A stretch of 64,000 nucleotides of DNA, taken from positions 1,550,001 to 1,614,000 of the forward strand of contig CBDAQR010000004.1 of assembly GCA_965199055.1 (NCBI GenBank). The letters are read 5' to 3'. Below are positions 8,938 through 16,286 of this stretch, piece by piece. The notes under the pieces were generated by a model that saw nothing but the letters and a program-made list of their open reading frames with translations, was not told the DNA's origin and did not search any database. A program made the translations under genes and the position numbers. Numbering within the stretch: the first letter of the stretch is position 1; each line of letters opens with the position of its first letter. The DNA is from CBDAQR01 sp965199055. GTDB taxonomy: Bacteria > Pseudomonadota > Gammaproteobacteria > Pseudomonadales > Halieaceae.

Positions 8938-10473
8938 CTATAACTGGTTGTCAATCGGCAGCAAGCCGAAGAAGCCCGACTTCAGACGCCTCCCAAAACT
9001 CGTGTCCGGTTCTTGTCGCAGCACAAATTGCTCGTCTTGATAGTTGTAGTGCCATTCCAGCGCGCCTGACTCAGATACCCTTACCCGGTAGGTGAAGCGA
9101 GGCCGGTCACGCACAACCAGGCGATAGTAGTTGTCAGCGAGCGCTTCGCTGTCCACGAATAAGCCGGACTCGGTATTGAGCTCTATCGAGCGAGGATCGA
9201 AATTCATCGTTCCGACAAACAGCTGTCGGCGATCAACAATCACCGCTTTCGTGTGTAGCGTCGTTCGCTCTGGGTCTAGTGATTTACGGCGCTGCGACGG
9301 TGTCTCGTCGACTTTAATTTCATAGAGCTCAGCGCCGGCCTCGATCATCGCCTTGCGATGCGGCGCATAGGCACTGTGCACAGCAACGTGATTAGTTGAA
9401 GCCAGCGAATTCGTGATAATCACCACGCGTACGCCCCGATCAACGGTGTCCTTTAGCAGCCGAAATCTCAGATCTCTGGGTATCAGGTAGGGGGTAATGA
9501 TGATGATTTCCTGCTCTGCCTGGCGCAGGCGCTTCTCCATCGCCGATTCAAGAATCCGATATTCTTCCTCGTCTCTGGACGCCAGGAGTTTCTCAGGCTC
9601 ATCGTAGTAGTAGTCTGCGTCGGCGGCGACGGCAGGCTTTTCGCCGCTGCGAATTCTCTCAAGGACAGGGCTCGTAATAGCGGCTCGATATGCCGAGGGA
9701 CGTTCCCCGCGGATAACGTCGTCCATGAGTTGCAGCCACTTGTCCAGTCGCTCCTCTTTTGTGGGTATAGAAAACGCCGCGATGGGCACCGCGAGTTCGC
9801 TATTCCAGAATGCGTCGAAGCTCTGTGCTATTTCAGGGACCACCTCGCCGACCATTAGCAATTCCAGGTCATCGAAGTCCTGCTGTGGCTCCAGCTCGAA
9901 ATACTCCTCCGCTATATTGCGTCCTCCCATGATTGCCAGGCTACCGTCTACCACAAACGCCTTGTTATGCATGCGTCGGTTGACTCGACTGAAGTTCCAG
10001 ATGTAGCTCCAGGCCTTGGGGCTGTTGCGGGACACAGGATTAAACAGGCGCACTTCGATATTCCTATGGCTGTCGAAGAGGGCGAGTACACGGTCCATAT
10101 TGTTAGTAAAGATGTCGTCTATCAGCAGCCGTACACGCACTCCGCGTTCTGCCGCTCGCAATAACTTGCCCAGGAACAGCTCTCCAGCCTGGTCCGGTTT
10201 GATCAGAAAATACTGCGCATCTATCGATACTTCTGCCTCGTCCATCATCACCAGGCGCGCTCCCATTGCGTCGATCCCGGGTATCAGGGGCACGAAACCG
10301 GACTGATTGGCGCTTGCGGCTAGCCAGCGCTGAAATGTGGCGCCATAGCGAGTATCTTCGCTGGCTTCGATTGCCTCAGAGGATTCACGCTGGTAATCAA
10401 ACGGGACACTGGTACAGGCACCGAGCAGCAGCGCTAGAAGGGTAGCGGGCAGCGCACGAATAAAAAGTGACAT
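8938..10473 (-). CDS. Phospholipase D family lipoprotein, ClsC-like
   Basis: A 511-residue protein with two HKD catalytic motifs: HNKAFVVD beginning at His169 and HTKAVIVD beginning at His407, each followed by a conserved Asn/Glu segment (GGRNIAEEYF and GTMNFDPRS). Layout and sequence resemble E. coli ClsC/YmdC, a cardiolipin synthase that uses phosphatidylglycerol and phosphatidylethanolamine. Unlike ClsC, it starts with a lipoprotein signal peptide: a hydrophobic stretch ending LLLGAC with the lipid-accepting Cys20. It should therefore be anchored at the periplasmic face of a membrane. Acting as a periplasmic phosphatidyl transferase or phospholipase is inference. A single gene, convergent with cysS, 21 bases after folD on the same strand. 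Confidence 0.85.
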   Translation of the reverse strand: MSLFIRALPATLLALLLGACTSVPFDYQRESSEAIEASEDTRYGATFQRWLAASANQSGFVPLIPGIDAMGARLVMMDEAEVSIDAQYFLIKPDQAGELFLGKLLRAAERGVRVRLLIDDIFTNNMDRVLALFDSHRNIEVRLFNPVSRNSPKAWSYIWNFSRVNRRMHNKAFVVDGSLAIMGGRNIAEEYFELEPQQDFDDLELLMVGEVVPEIAQSFDAFWNSELAVPIAAFSIPTKEERLDKWLQLMDDVIRGERPSAYRAAITSPVLERIRSGEKPAVAADADYYYDEPEKLLASRDEEEYRILESAMEKRLRQAEQEIIIITPYLIPRDLRFRLLKDTVDRGVRVVIITNSLASTNHVAVHSAYAPHRKAMIEAGAELYEIKVDETPSQRRKSLDPERTTLHTKAVIVDRRQLFVGTMNFDPRSIELNTESGLFVDSEALADNYYRLVVRDRPRFTYRVRVSESGALEWHYNYQDEQFVLRQEPDTSFGRRLKSGFFGLLPIDNQL

Positions 10474-10494
10474 GCCCGCCAGTATAGTCAGAAA

Positions 10495-11340
10495 TCAGGC
10501 CAGGCTTTTTTCGCCGGATTCGACGCTTTGGTAAATCAGCGTATTGATGGTCATGGGACCGACCCCGCCGGGAACTGGTGTATAGGCGGAGGCGCGTTCT
10601 GTTATGGCAGACAGCTCTATATCTCCGACGCCGCCAGGGTGATAGCCCGCATCGACGACGACGGCGCCATCCTTAATCCAGTCGCCCTTGATCAGCTCGG
10701 GAACACCCACGGCGCCGACGACGATATCGGCCTGGCGCACCAAGTCTGCCAGGTTTTGGGTTCGGGAATGGCAGATGGTTACGGTGGCGTGTTTCTGCAG
10801 AAGCATCATGGCCATGGGCTTACCCAAAATGGGGGAGCGCCCCACAACGACCGCGTGCTTACCCTGAATCTCTATGCCATAGTGCTCAAGAGTACGCATA
10901 ATTCCTTGCGGCGTAGCACACCCGTAGGCCTCTTCGCCCATTGCCATGCGGCCAAAGCCCAGGCAGGTGACGCCGTCGACATCCTTGGCGAGAGCGATGG
11001 CATCGAAGCAGGCACGTTCGTCGATTTGTTCTGGTACCGGGTGTTGCAGCAGAATGCCGTGGACGTCAGGGTCGGCGTTCAGTTCCTCGATTTTGGCCAG
11101 CAACTCCTCGGTGCTGGTGGAGGAGGGCATCTCAACGGCCAAAGAATCCATGCCCACTCGCCGGCAGGCGTTCCCCTTCATCTTGACATAGGTGGCTGAG
11201 GCCGGGTCGTCACCCACTAAAATGGTCGCGAGAATGGGCGTTTTACCGCCGGATTTTTCCTTCAGGGACTCGACACGTTGCAACAGTTCTGCCTCGGTCT
11301 GCGCGGCGAGGGCTTTGCCGTCCAGCACCAGTGCTGACAT
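10495..11340 (-). CDS. folD: Methylene-THF dehydrogenase / cyclohydrolase FolD
   Basis: A bifunctional enzyme of one-carbon metabolism that oxidises 5,10-methylene-THF to methenyl-THF with NADP and hydrolyses it to 10-formyl-THF. The 281 residues are normal for the family. The catalytic lysine lies in YVKMKGNACRRVGM, the substrate loop in GILLQHPVPEQID, the dinucleotide loop in VVGRSPILGKPMAMMLL and the closing signature in PVPGGVGPMTINTL. The more common Asn of the VGRSNIVGKP signature is Pro here, a tolerated variant. Upstream lies the promoter region of the tRNA operon on the other strand. Confidence 0.97.
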   Translation of the reverse strand: MSALVLDGKALAAQTEAELLQRVESLKEKSGGKTPILATILVGDDPASATYVKMKGNACRRVGMDSLAVEMPSSTSTEELLAKIEELNADPDVHGILLQHPVPEQIDERACFDAIALAKDVDGVTCLGFGRMAMGEEAYGCATPQGIMRTLEHYGIEIQGKHAVVVGRSPILGKPMAMMLLQKHATVTICHSRTQNLADLVRQADIVVGAVGVPELIKGDWIKDGAVVVDAGYHPGGVGDIELSAITERASAYTPVPGGVGPMTINTLIYQSVESGEKSLA

Positions 11341-11429
11341 AGATTGATCTCCAATAGAGGGACGTTTTTTGAACGGCGCGGATTATCGCATGGTGCTGCT
11401 CAGCAGGCCAGTAAACGCCTATAATTCAA

Positions 11430-11458
11430 TTGACGACCTCGGGGGCCACGGGTATTAT
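11430..11458 (+). promoter_or_regulatory. Sigma-70 promoter of the tRNA operon
   Basis: TTGACG at 11430-11435, a 17-base spacer and TATTAT at 11453-11458 make a near-consensus sigma-70 promoter 35 bases before tRNA-Pro. The discriminator just after the -10 box (TCGCGCTCC) is G+C-rich, as is typical of stringently controlled stable-RNA promoters. Confidence 0.75.
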
Positions 11459-11493
11459 TCGCGCTCCTGAAATCCGGGTCGGATCAGGTATGT

Positions 11494-11570
11494 CGGGGTA
11501 TAGCGCAGTCTGGTAGCGCGCCTGCTTTGGGAGCAGGATGTCGGGAGTTCGAATCTCTCTACCCCGACCA
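11494..11570 (+). tRNA. tRNA-Pro (anticodon UGG)
   Basis: A complete 77-base cloverleaf. The acceptor stem CGGGGTA pairs with TACCCCG, the anticodon stem CCTGC/GCAGG holds loop TTTGGGA with TGG at 11528-11530, and the T-loop is GTTCGAATC. The 3' CCA is encoded. First gene of a three-tRNA operon. Confidence 0.97.
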
Positions 11571-11596
11571 CTTTTTTCAGTCAGACCCGTTTCAGT

Positions 11597-11673
11597 GGTG
11601 GCCGTAGCTCATCAGGTAGAGCACCGGATTGTGGCTCCGGAGGTGGGGGGTTCGAGACCCCTCGGCCACCCCA
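11597..11673 (+). tRNA. tRNA-His (anticodon GUG)
   Basis: A complete cloverleaf. The acceptor GTGGCCG pairs with CGGCCAC, and the extra G(-1) at 11597 faces the discriminator C at 11670, the identity element of tRNA-His. The anticodon stem CCGGA/TCCGG holds GTG at 11631-11633. CCA is encoded and followed by a run of six T. It lies 26 bases after tRNA-Pro. Confidence 0.97.
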
Positions 11674-11706
11674 ATTTTTTCCTGCCGCCCGCAGGATATG
11701 AGTTAC

Positions 11707-11787
<81 letters not shown>

Positions 11788-11859
11788 CAATTCCCTGATA
11801 GCAATATACGAATTTCCGCAAGAGTGCTTTTCAGCATGTGAGATCAAATACGAATCTAG

Positions 11860-12510
11860 CTACCGTCTCTTGATATCTACGGTCATTTTTATTCTGTCCG
11901 GGTCTCGGACAATTTCCCGCACCCTAAATGGCCGCTCATTGCTTGGTGCACTTCGATTACCTCCGCGTTCATAAGACTCTGAAAACGCTTGCTGGCGAAC
12001 ACCAATATTGCTGCTTAGAATCTCCCTGAATCTTTTAGACATATTGGTTTTTTTCCATTCCTCTCTAACATCTTCGCCCAAAGTCATTGTGATCAGGGCT
12101 ATCGCAAGGCCTGCTGCGGCACCCGCGAGAGTTATTGATCCTGTTTCATATCTGTATATGCGCAATGCAATGTCCGCCAAAGTGTATCTAGATAGCTCCT
12201 CAACTAGTGGCGGGTAGTAGGAAGTTTGGGTTTTGTCTTGGGTATAAAGTGAGCTCAGAGGAGTCATCACGTCGATACGCCGTAGAGGGGCAGATGACTC
12301 CAAAAGGTATTCGCTAGGGACTTCCTCCCAAATCAACTTGTACTCGCGTAACTGTAAGTCTAAGGCGGCCTCCTTCATCAAGTGTAGGTGATACTCAACG
12401 TCCGCCGTGGGAATGAATCCCGAGTTTTCAGTACGTAGCGTTACTTCAAAGTGCACCGCTTCGTACCACAGCTCAGGAGGCAGGAATGGCAGGTCATTTG
12501 GAGTATGCAT
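11860..12510 (-). CDS. Unrecognised protein carried by the tRNA-Arg mini-island
   Basis: A 216-residue protein I do not recognise. Residues 1-120 look soluble and acidic-aromatic, with ELWYEAVHFEV near the start. One hydrophobic, Gly/Ala-rich stretch (SITLAGAAAGLAIALITMTL, about residues 126-145) could be a single membrane helix. The C-terminal 70 residues are strongly charged (EEWKKTNMSKRFREIL, then a basic end). There is no signal peptide at the N-terminus. The start ATG has only a weak GGA seven bases upstream. It is the only gene of the insert and differs in base composition from the flanking genes, which suggests transfer. A cargo role (such as defence or toxin) is possible but nothing in the sequence shows it. 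Confidence 0.6.
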   Translation of the reverse strand: MHTPNDLPFLPPELWYEAVHFEVTLRTENSGFIPTADVEYHLHLMKEAALDLQLREYKLIWEEVPSEYLLESSAPLRRIDVMTPLSSLYTQDKTQTSYYPPLVEELSRYTLADIALRIYRYETGSITLAGAAAGLAIALITMTLGEDVREEWKKTNMSKRFREILSSNIGVRQQAFSESYERGGNRSAPSNERPFRVREIVRDPDRIKMTVDIKRR

Positions 12511-12664
12511 AGCTTGATCCGGGTATAATTCAAGTAGAGTTTAGAAGGCGTAGATTAACGTTGAAGGAAGACTATAGACCAGATTAAGGCCGTTGCTATA
12601 TCGGGATTGAAGTAGCCTTCGTACTATCCGGACATATTGCTACGAAAAGGAATCGCAATAAACA

Positions 12665-12720
12665 CAACGGCCTTCTAAGCCGTCGGTCCCAGGTTCGAAT
12701 CCTGCCGGGTGCGCCATCTT
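12665..12720 (+). repeat. Right attachment-type repeat, tRNA-Arg 3' fragment
   Basis: A copy of 11732-11787 with one substitution at 12705 that breaks the last T-stem pair. The 5' half of a tRNA (acceptor 5' strand and D-arm) is absent, so this is not a functional tRNA gene. The last two bases are also part of the stop codon of the minus-strand gene that follows, so the insertion joined exactly at the end of the tRNA-Arg/host-gene junction. Confidence 0.85.
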
Positions 12721-12916
12721 AATTCTTAATGCGATCGTCCAGCAGCGAGTCGAACTCATCGGAGATTTCCTTCAGCCGATCGGATAGGTCGGCCACGACC
12801 GGGCTGCCAGTGTCCATGGCGTCCTGCCAGTATTCCACCGCCAGGGACAGCAATTTTGCCTCGGTTTCTGATATCAGCACCGAAGCGGAGATCTCGGATT
12901 GCTTGAGAACTTCCAT
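12719..12916 (-). CDS. Small acidic protein of unknown function
   Basis: A 65-residue helical, acidic protein (MEVLKQSEISASVLI... to ...LLDDRIKN). I do not recognise a family. The ATG at 12914-12916 is preferred because GGAG lies eight bases before it. A longer version from a TTG at 12940 would place that ribosome site inside the gene. It is divergent from the DUF523 gene. Its stop codon touches the right tRNA-Arg repeat, so before the insertion it would have ended directly behind tRNA-Arg. Codon use looks like the host rather than the island. Confidence 0.55.
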   Translation of the reverse strand: MEVLKQSEISASVLISETEAKLLSLAVEYWQDAMDTGSPVVADLSDRLKEISDEFDSLLDDRIKN

Positions 12917-13000
12917 GATGTGCTCCGTTTTAGGTCGCAAGTAATAGCATCGGGACTAACTAATGTAGACCAGTTTTCCAGCTTGTGCGTAAATTGTGCT

Positions 13001-13957
13001 ATGGATAGCACCACAAACATTGCGATCGGTATCAGTTCCTGCCTGGTCGGAGAGAAAGTGCGTTTCAATGGTGAGGCCAAGCGGCGCAACGCTTTTCTGG
13101 AGCTGTTGAACGAAAACTTTAGCCTCGAGCGGACCTGCCCGGAAGTGGGTATTGGTCTGGGGGTTCCCAGGGAAACCATCAGGCTGGTCGATATCGATGG
13201 TGAGACTCGGGTACGCGATTCGGCAGGTGGCGAGCGAGATCATACGGAAGCCTTAAACACATTTGCGCAGTCGACGGCGGCGGAGCATCCACATTGGTGC
13301 GGTTATATAGGGGTAAAGAGTTCCCCCAGTTGCGGATACGCCAGGGTGAAGCGTTATAACGCGAGCGGCAGCCCGCTAGTGAGCGACGGTGTTGGCCAGT
13401 TCATAGTAGCGTTGCGGGCACAAGACCCGCTGTTGCCGATAGAAGAAGACGGACGCCTGAATGATCTCGGCATCCGTCACAGTTTTGTGCTGCGGGTCAT
13501 TACGTACTCGCGCTGGAAGCAGCTGCTTAACGACGGGGTCGATGCACACGCGCTTATAGGCTTCTACTCACAGCACAAGTATCTGGTCATGGCACATTCG
13601 GTACCGCACTACCAGAGAATAGGCCGCCTGTTGGCAGACGCCGGCAAGCAGGAGCCCTCGGTGCTGGCTGCACAACTGATAGGCTTGATCATGGAGGCAT
13701 TTGCAAAACCGGCGCGGCGTCAGGGCCATGCCAACGCCCTCTATCATGTCAGTGGCTATCTTAAGAAGCAGATCGATGCCCAGTCACGAGCGGAGATCCG
13801 GGAGACGATCGATCAGTACCGAAGTGGTATCGTACCCATGGTGGTGCCGGTCACGCTGCTGCGCAGCTATTTCAAACGACACCCGGACCCTTACATTGAG
13901 CAGCAGCTGTTCATGATGCCATTTCCCGCGCAACTGGGACTGCGCAACGCCCTATAG
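13001..13957 (+). CDS. DUF523-DUF1722 two-domain protein (YbgA-like)
   Basis: A 318-residue protein. The N-terminal DUF523 part (about 1-160) carries conserved cysteines in GISSCLVGEKVRFNG and KSSPSCGYARVKRY. The C-terminal DUF1722 part (about 190-310) contains FYSQHKYLVMAHS, the YbgA signature. Similar fusions in other gammaproteobacteria often sit beside photolyase genes; here the neighbour is moaC instead. Function unknown. DUF523 is sometimes linked to thiouracil breakdown or Fe-S chemistry, which I do not claim. I start it at ATG 13001, which begins right before the conserved motif. An upstream TTG would add 34 unconserved residues overlapping the divergent gene. Confidence 0.85.
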   Translation: MDSTTNIAIGISSCLVGEKVRFNGEAKRRNAFLELLNENFSLERTCPEVGIGLGVPRETIRLVDIDGETRVRDSAGGERDHTEALNTFAQSTAAEHPHWCGYIGVKSSPSCGYARVKRYNASGSPLVSDGVGQFIVALRAQDPLLPIEEDGRLNDLGIRHSFVLRVITYSRWKQLLNDGVDAHALIGFYSQHKYLVMAHSVPHYQRIGRLLADAGKQEPSVLAAQLIGLIMEAFAKPARRQGHANALYHVSGYLKKQIDAQSRAEIRETIDQYRSGIVPMVVPVTLLRSYFKRHPDPYIEQQLFMMPFPAQLGLRNAL

Positions 13958-13998
13958 CGGGAGTATACTGGCGGTTTTCAGTCAGGCCTTAGTCAGTC

Positions 13999-14487
13999 AT
14001 GAACAAGCTTACCCATCTGGATGAATCTGGCGCCGCCCATATGGTCGACGTGACGGAGAAGGCCGTCACCGAGAGGGAGGCGCGAGCGAGTGCGTTAATC
14101 ACGATGCAGCCAGAAACACTCGATCTGATCGTATCCGGAGGTCACAAGAAAGGAGACGTTTTTGCCGTGGCCCGAATTGCGGGAATCCAGGCGGCCAAGC
14201 GCTGCCATGAATTGATCCCCCTTTGTCATCCGCTTCTGTTGACTGGCATCGACGTGCAGCTGGAGGCGGACAAGGCCGCAAATGCCGTGCGTATTGAAAC
14301 TCGATGCAAACTGGCAGGCCAGACCGGCGTCGAGATGGAGGCACTCACCGCCGCCTCAGTGGCCGCCCTGACGATTTATGACATGTGCAAGGCTGTCGAT
14401 CGCGGCATGGTGATATCTGATATCTCGCTACTGGAAAAAAGGGGTGGTAAAAGTGGTGAGTGGCAGCGAATGGAATCAGGCCAATGA
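13999..14487 (+). CDS. moaC: Cyclic pyranopterin monophosphate synthase MoaC
   Basis: With MoaA it converts GTP to cyclic pyranopterin monophosphate, the first step of molybdenum cofactor synthesis. It has 162 residues, normal length. The active-site segments LIPLCHPLLLTG and EMEALTAASVAALTIYDMCK, with the catalytic Lys and Asp, are intact. It starts the moaC-moaD-moaE cluster and overlaps moaD by four bases (ATGA). moaA is not in the window. Confidence 0.97.
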   Translation: MNKLTHLDESGAAHMVDVTEKAVTEREARASALITMQPETLDLIVSGGHKKGDVFAVARIAGIQAAKRCHELIPLCHPLLLTGIDVQLEADKAANAVRIETRCKLAGQTGVEMEALTAASVAALTIYDMCKAVDRGMVISDISLLEKRGGKSGEWQRMESGQ

Positions 14488-14735
14488 TTCGAGTGTTATT
14501 TTTTGCCCGTTTGCGTGAGCAGCTCGACTGCGAGGGCCTAGAGCTCGAAAGCGTCCCCTCGACGGCTACTGTGGGGGATATTCGTGCGCTGCTGCGGGAT
14601 AAAGGCGATGTCTGGCGCGACGCACTGGGCGCAGAAAACATTGTTCTGGCAGTGAACCACGAGCAGGTCGATGAGGATTATCCTGTAGGTCCTGGTGATG
14701 AGTTAGCGTTCTTCCCGCCGGTGACGGGGGGCTGA
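14484..14735 (+). CDS. moaD: Molybdopterin synthase sulfur-carrier subunit MoaD
   Basis: A small ubiquitin-like protein of 83 residues ending in FFPPVTGG. The C-terminal Gly-Gly is the residue pair that becomes the thiocarboxylate donating sulfur to precursor Z in the MoaD-MoaE complex. The start ATG overlaps the moaC stop (ATGA). An in-frame start 24 bases upstream would lie inside moaC and lacks conservation. moaE follows after six bases. Confidence 0.95.
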   Translation: MIRVLFFARLREQLDCEGLELESVPSTATVGDIRALLRDKGDVWRDALGAENIVLAVNHEQVDEDYPVGPGDELAFFPPVTGG

Positions 14736-14741
14736 GCTCAC

Positions 14742-15206
14742 GTGGCCCAGGTATCGATTCAGACCGAGGATTTTGATGTGGCATTGCTGCAGCGGGAGCT
14801 GGCAGGGAGCGACGCCGGCATTGGCGCCGTGGCGAGCTTTGTGGGCTTGGTGCGTTCCGGTAATGAAGGGCGTGCGGTTGACTCTATGGAGCTGGAGCAC
14901 TATCCGGGAATGACCGAGCGCAGTATTCAGGCGATCATCGACGAGGCACTGCAACGCTGGGAGTTGCTCGCGGTGAAAGTCATCCACCGCGTAGGTGCAT
15001 TGCGTCCGGGAGACCAGATCGTGTACGTGGGTGTTTGCAGTTCGCATCGCGGCGCGGCATTTGAGGCCTGCGAATTCATCATGGATTACCTGAAGACCCG
15101 CGCGCCGTTTTGGAAGAAGGAGCGAGGGCCGGACGGTGAGCACTGGGTTGATGCCCGCGAGAGTGACTCCGGTGCCGCGCAGCGCTGGAATAGCCCAAAT
15201 AAATGA
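14742..15206 (+). CDS. moaE: Molybdopterin synthase catalytic subunit MoaE
   Basis: The catalytic subunit that inserts two sulfurs into cyclic pyranopterin monophosphate to make molybdopterin, using MoaD thiocarboxylate. The GTG start follows moaD by six bases and gives 154 residues. Readable signatures are SFVGLVR near the N-terminus, the HRVGALRPGDQIVYVGV segment, SSHRGAAFEAC and the active-site lysines in RAPFWKKE. The tail after EHWVDARES is a little longer than in many homologues and ends before the promoter region of the next gene. Confidence 0.96.
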   Translation: MAQVSIQTEDFDVALLQRELAGSDAGIGAVASFVGLVRSGNEGRAVDSMELEHYPGMTERSIQAIIDEALQRWELLAVKVIHRVGALRPGDQIVYVGVCSSHRGAAFEACEFIMDYLKTRAPFWKKERGPDGEHWVDARESDSGAAQRWNSPNK

Positions 15207-15230
15207 TGCGCTGGCGCCATGGGCGCCGTG

Positions 15231-15236
15231 TATAAT
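15231..15236 (+). promoter_or_regulatory. Perfect -10 box before the flavin reductase gene
   Basis: TATAAT sits 38 bases before the ATG of the flavin reductase gene, directly behind an inverted repeat GGCGCC-ATG-GGCGCC (15213-15227). No good -35 box is seen. The repeat overlaps where polymerase would bind, so it could be an operator or the end of the moa transcript. Confidence 0.35.
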
Positions 15237-15273
15237 CGGCGCCTTTATTTACCCCCGCCTAAAAGAGGAAAGT

Positions 15274-15759
15274 ATGAGTATTGACCCCCGCGAATTTCGC
15301 GATGCTCTGGGCCAGTTTGCCACCGGTGTCTGTGTTATCGGCGCCAACCCGGAAGGCTGGGAGCCGTTTGGGATGACGGTCAATTCCTTTGCGTCCGTCT
15401 CCCTGGATCCGCCCCTGGTCCTATGGAGCCTGCAGAACGATTCAGAAATGTTCGACGCCTTCGAGGCCAGCGGCGGTTTTACGGTCAATATCCTGCGCGC
15501 CGGGCAGCAAGAATTGTCCAATCAATACGCGAAAAAGGGTGACCATATCCTGGACGCCGAACACTTTGAGGTCGGTGAGAGTGGCCAGCCAGTAATGCCG
15601 GCGACGCTGGTTAGCTTTGAGTGTGATATGGAAGCACGGCATCCCGGAGGGGATCACGTTATCCTGGTCGGGCGTGTTACACATATGACCCATCGCGAGG
15701 CAGGAGCGCCCCTGTTATTCTCTGCCGGGTCTTATCAGGAGTTGGCCGCGAAGGGATGA
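15274..15759 (+). CDS. Flavin reductase-like FMN-binding protein
   Basis: A 161-residue protein of the flavin reductase (split-barrel FMN-binding) family. The N-terminal signature FRDALGQFATGVCVIGA and the FGMTVNSFASVSLDPPLV segment are typical of reductases that supply reduced flavin to two-component monooxygenases. The domain ends with HVILVGRV and LLFSAGSYQEL. The ATG at 15274 is preceded by GAGGAA at good spacing. It overlaps the following NUDIX gene by four bases (ATGA) and so starts an operon with NUDIX and rmuC. The partner oxygenase, if any, is not adjacent. Confidence 0.88.
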   Translation: MSIDPREFRDALGQFATGVCVIGANPEGWEPFGMTVNSFASVSLDPPLVLWSLQNDSEMFDAFEASGGFTVNILRAGQQELSNQYAKKGDHILDAEHFEVGESGQPVMPATLVSFECDMEARHPGGDHVILVGRVTHMTHREAGAPLLFSAGSYQELAAKG

Positions 15760-16286
15760 ATTTTTGCAGCAAGTGTGGCGGCTCGGTCAGCGAGCAGATC
15801 CCGGATGGGGATGATCGGCTGCGCCACGTTTGCATCAGCTGCGGCGCAATTCACTACGACAATCCCCGAGTCATAGTAGGCTGTATCGTTGAGCACGAGG
15901 ACAAGGTTTTATTGTGCAAGCGAGCCATCGAGCCCCGCGCCAACTATTGGACCTTGCCTGCGGGCTTTATGGAAAATGGCGAAACTACACTTCAAGGTGC
16001 AGCCCGCGAGACCTGGGAGGAAGCCAGAGCCAGGGTTGAAGCGCAACAGCTGTATCGCTTGTTCGACGTGCCGAATATCAGCCAGGTGTATATGTTCTAT
16101 CGTGCCAGGCTGGTCGATGGTGAATACGGTGTAGGCCCTGAATCCACGGAAGTTGGACTATTCGCCGAGAACGAAATTCCCTGGCGAGAGATAGCTTTCC
16201 CCGTGATCTATCATACGCTCAAAGAATTCTTCCACGACCGGCAGACGCAAACCTGGCCGGTGCGTGTGTCAGCCATACAGCGCTAA
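15756..16286 (+). CDS. NUDIX hydrolase with N-terminal zinc ribbon
   Basis: A 176-residue protein that starts with a four-cysteine zinc ribbon (Cys4, Cys7, Cys26, Cys29) followed by a NUDIX domain. The NUDIX box reads GFMENGETTLQGAARETWEE; the Gly usually found two residues after EE is replaced (EEARARV), as in several members of this zinc-ribbon branch. The layout resembles NudC-type pyrophosphohydrolases but lacks the large N-terminal domain, so the substrate (perhaps ADP-ribose or another nucleotide derivative) is uncertain. It overlaps its upstream neighbour by four bases and rmuC by one. Confidence 0.88.
   Translation: MNFCSKCGGSVSEQIPDGDDRLRHVCISCGAIHYDNPRVIVGCIVEHEDKVLLCKRAIEPRANYWTLPAGFMENGETTLQGAARETWEEARARVEAQQLYRLFDVPNISQVYMFYRARLVDGEYGVGPESTEVGLFAENEIPWREIAFPVIYHTLKEFFHDRQTQTWPVRVSAIQR

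Noticed and set aside
12665..12720. A second tRNA-Arg gene
   Set aside because: Only the part from the anticodon arm to the 3' end is present; the acceptor 5' strand and D-arm are missing and the T-stem is broken.
12899..13000. Longer N-terminus of the DUF523/DUF1722 protein from a TTG
   Set aside because: The extra 34 residues show no family similarity and overlap a plausible divergent gene; the conserved motif begins right after ATG 13001.
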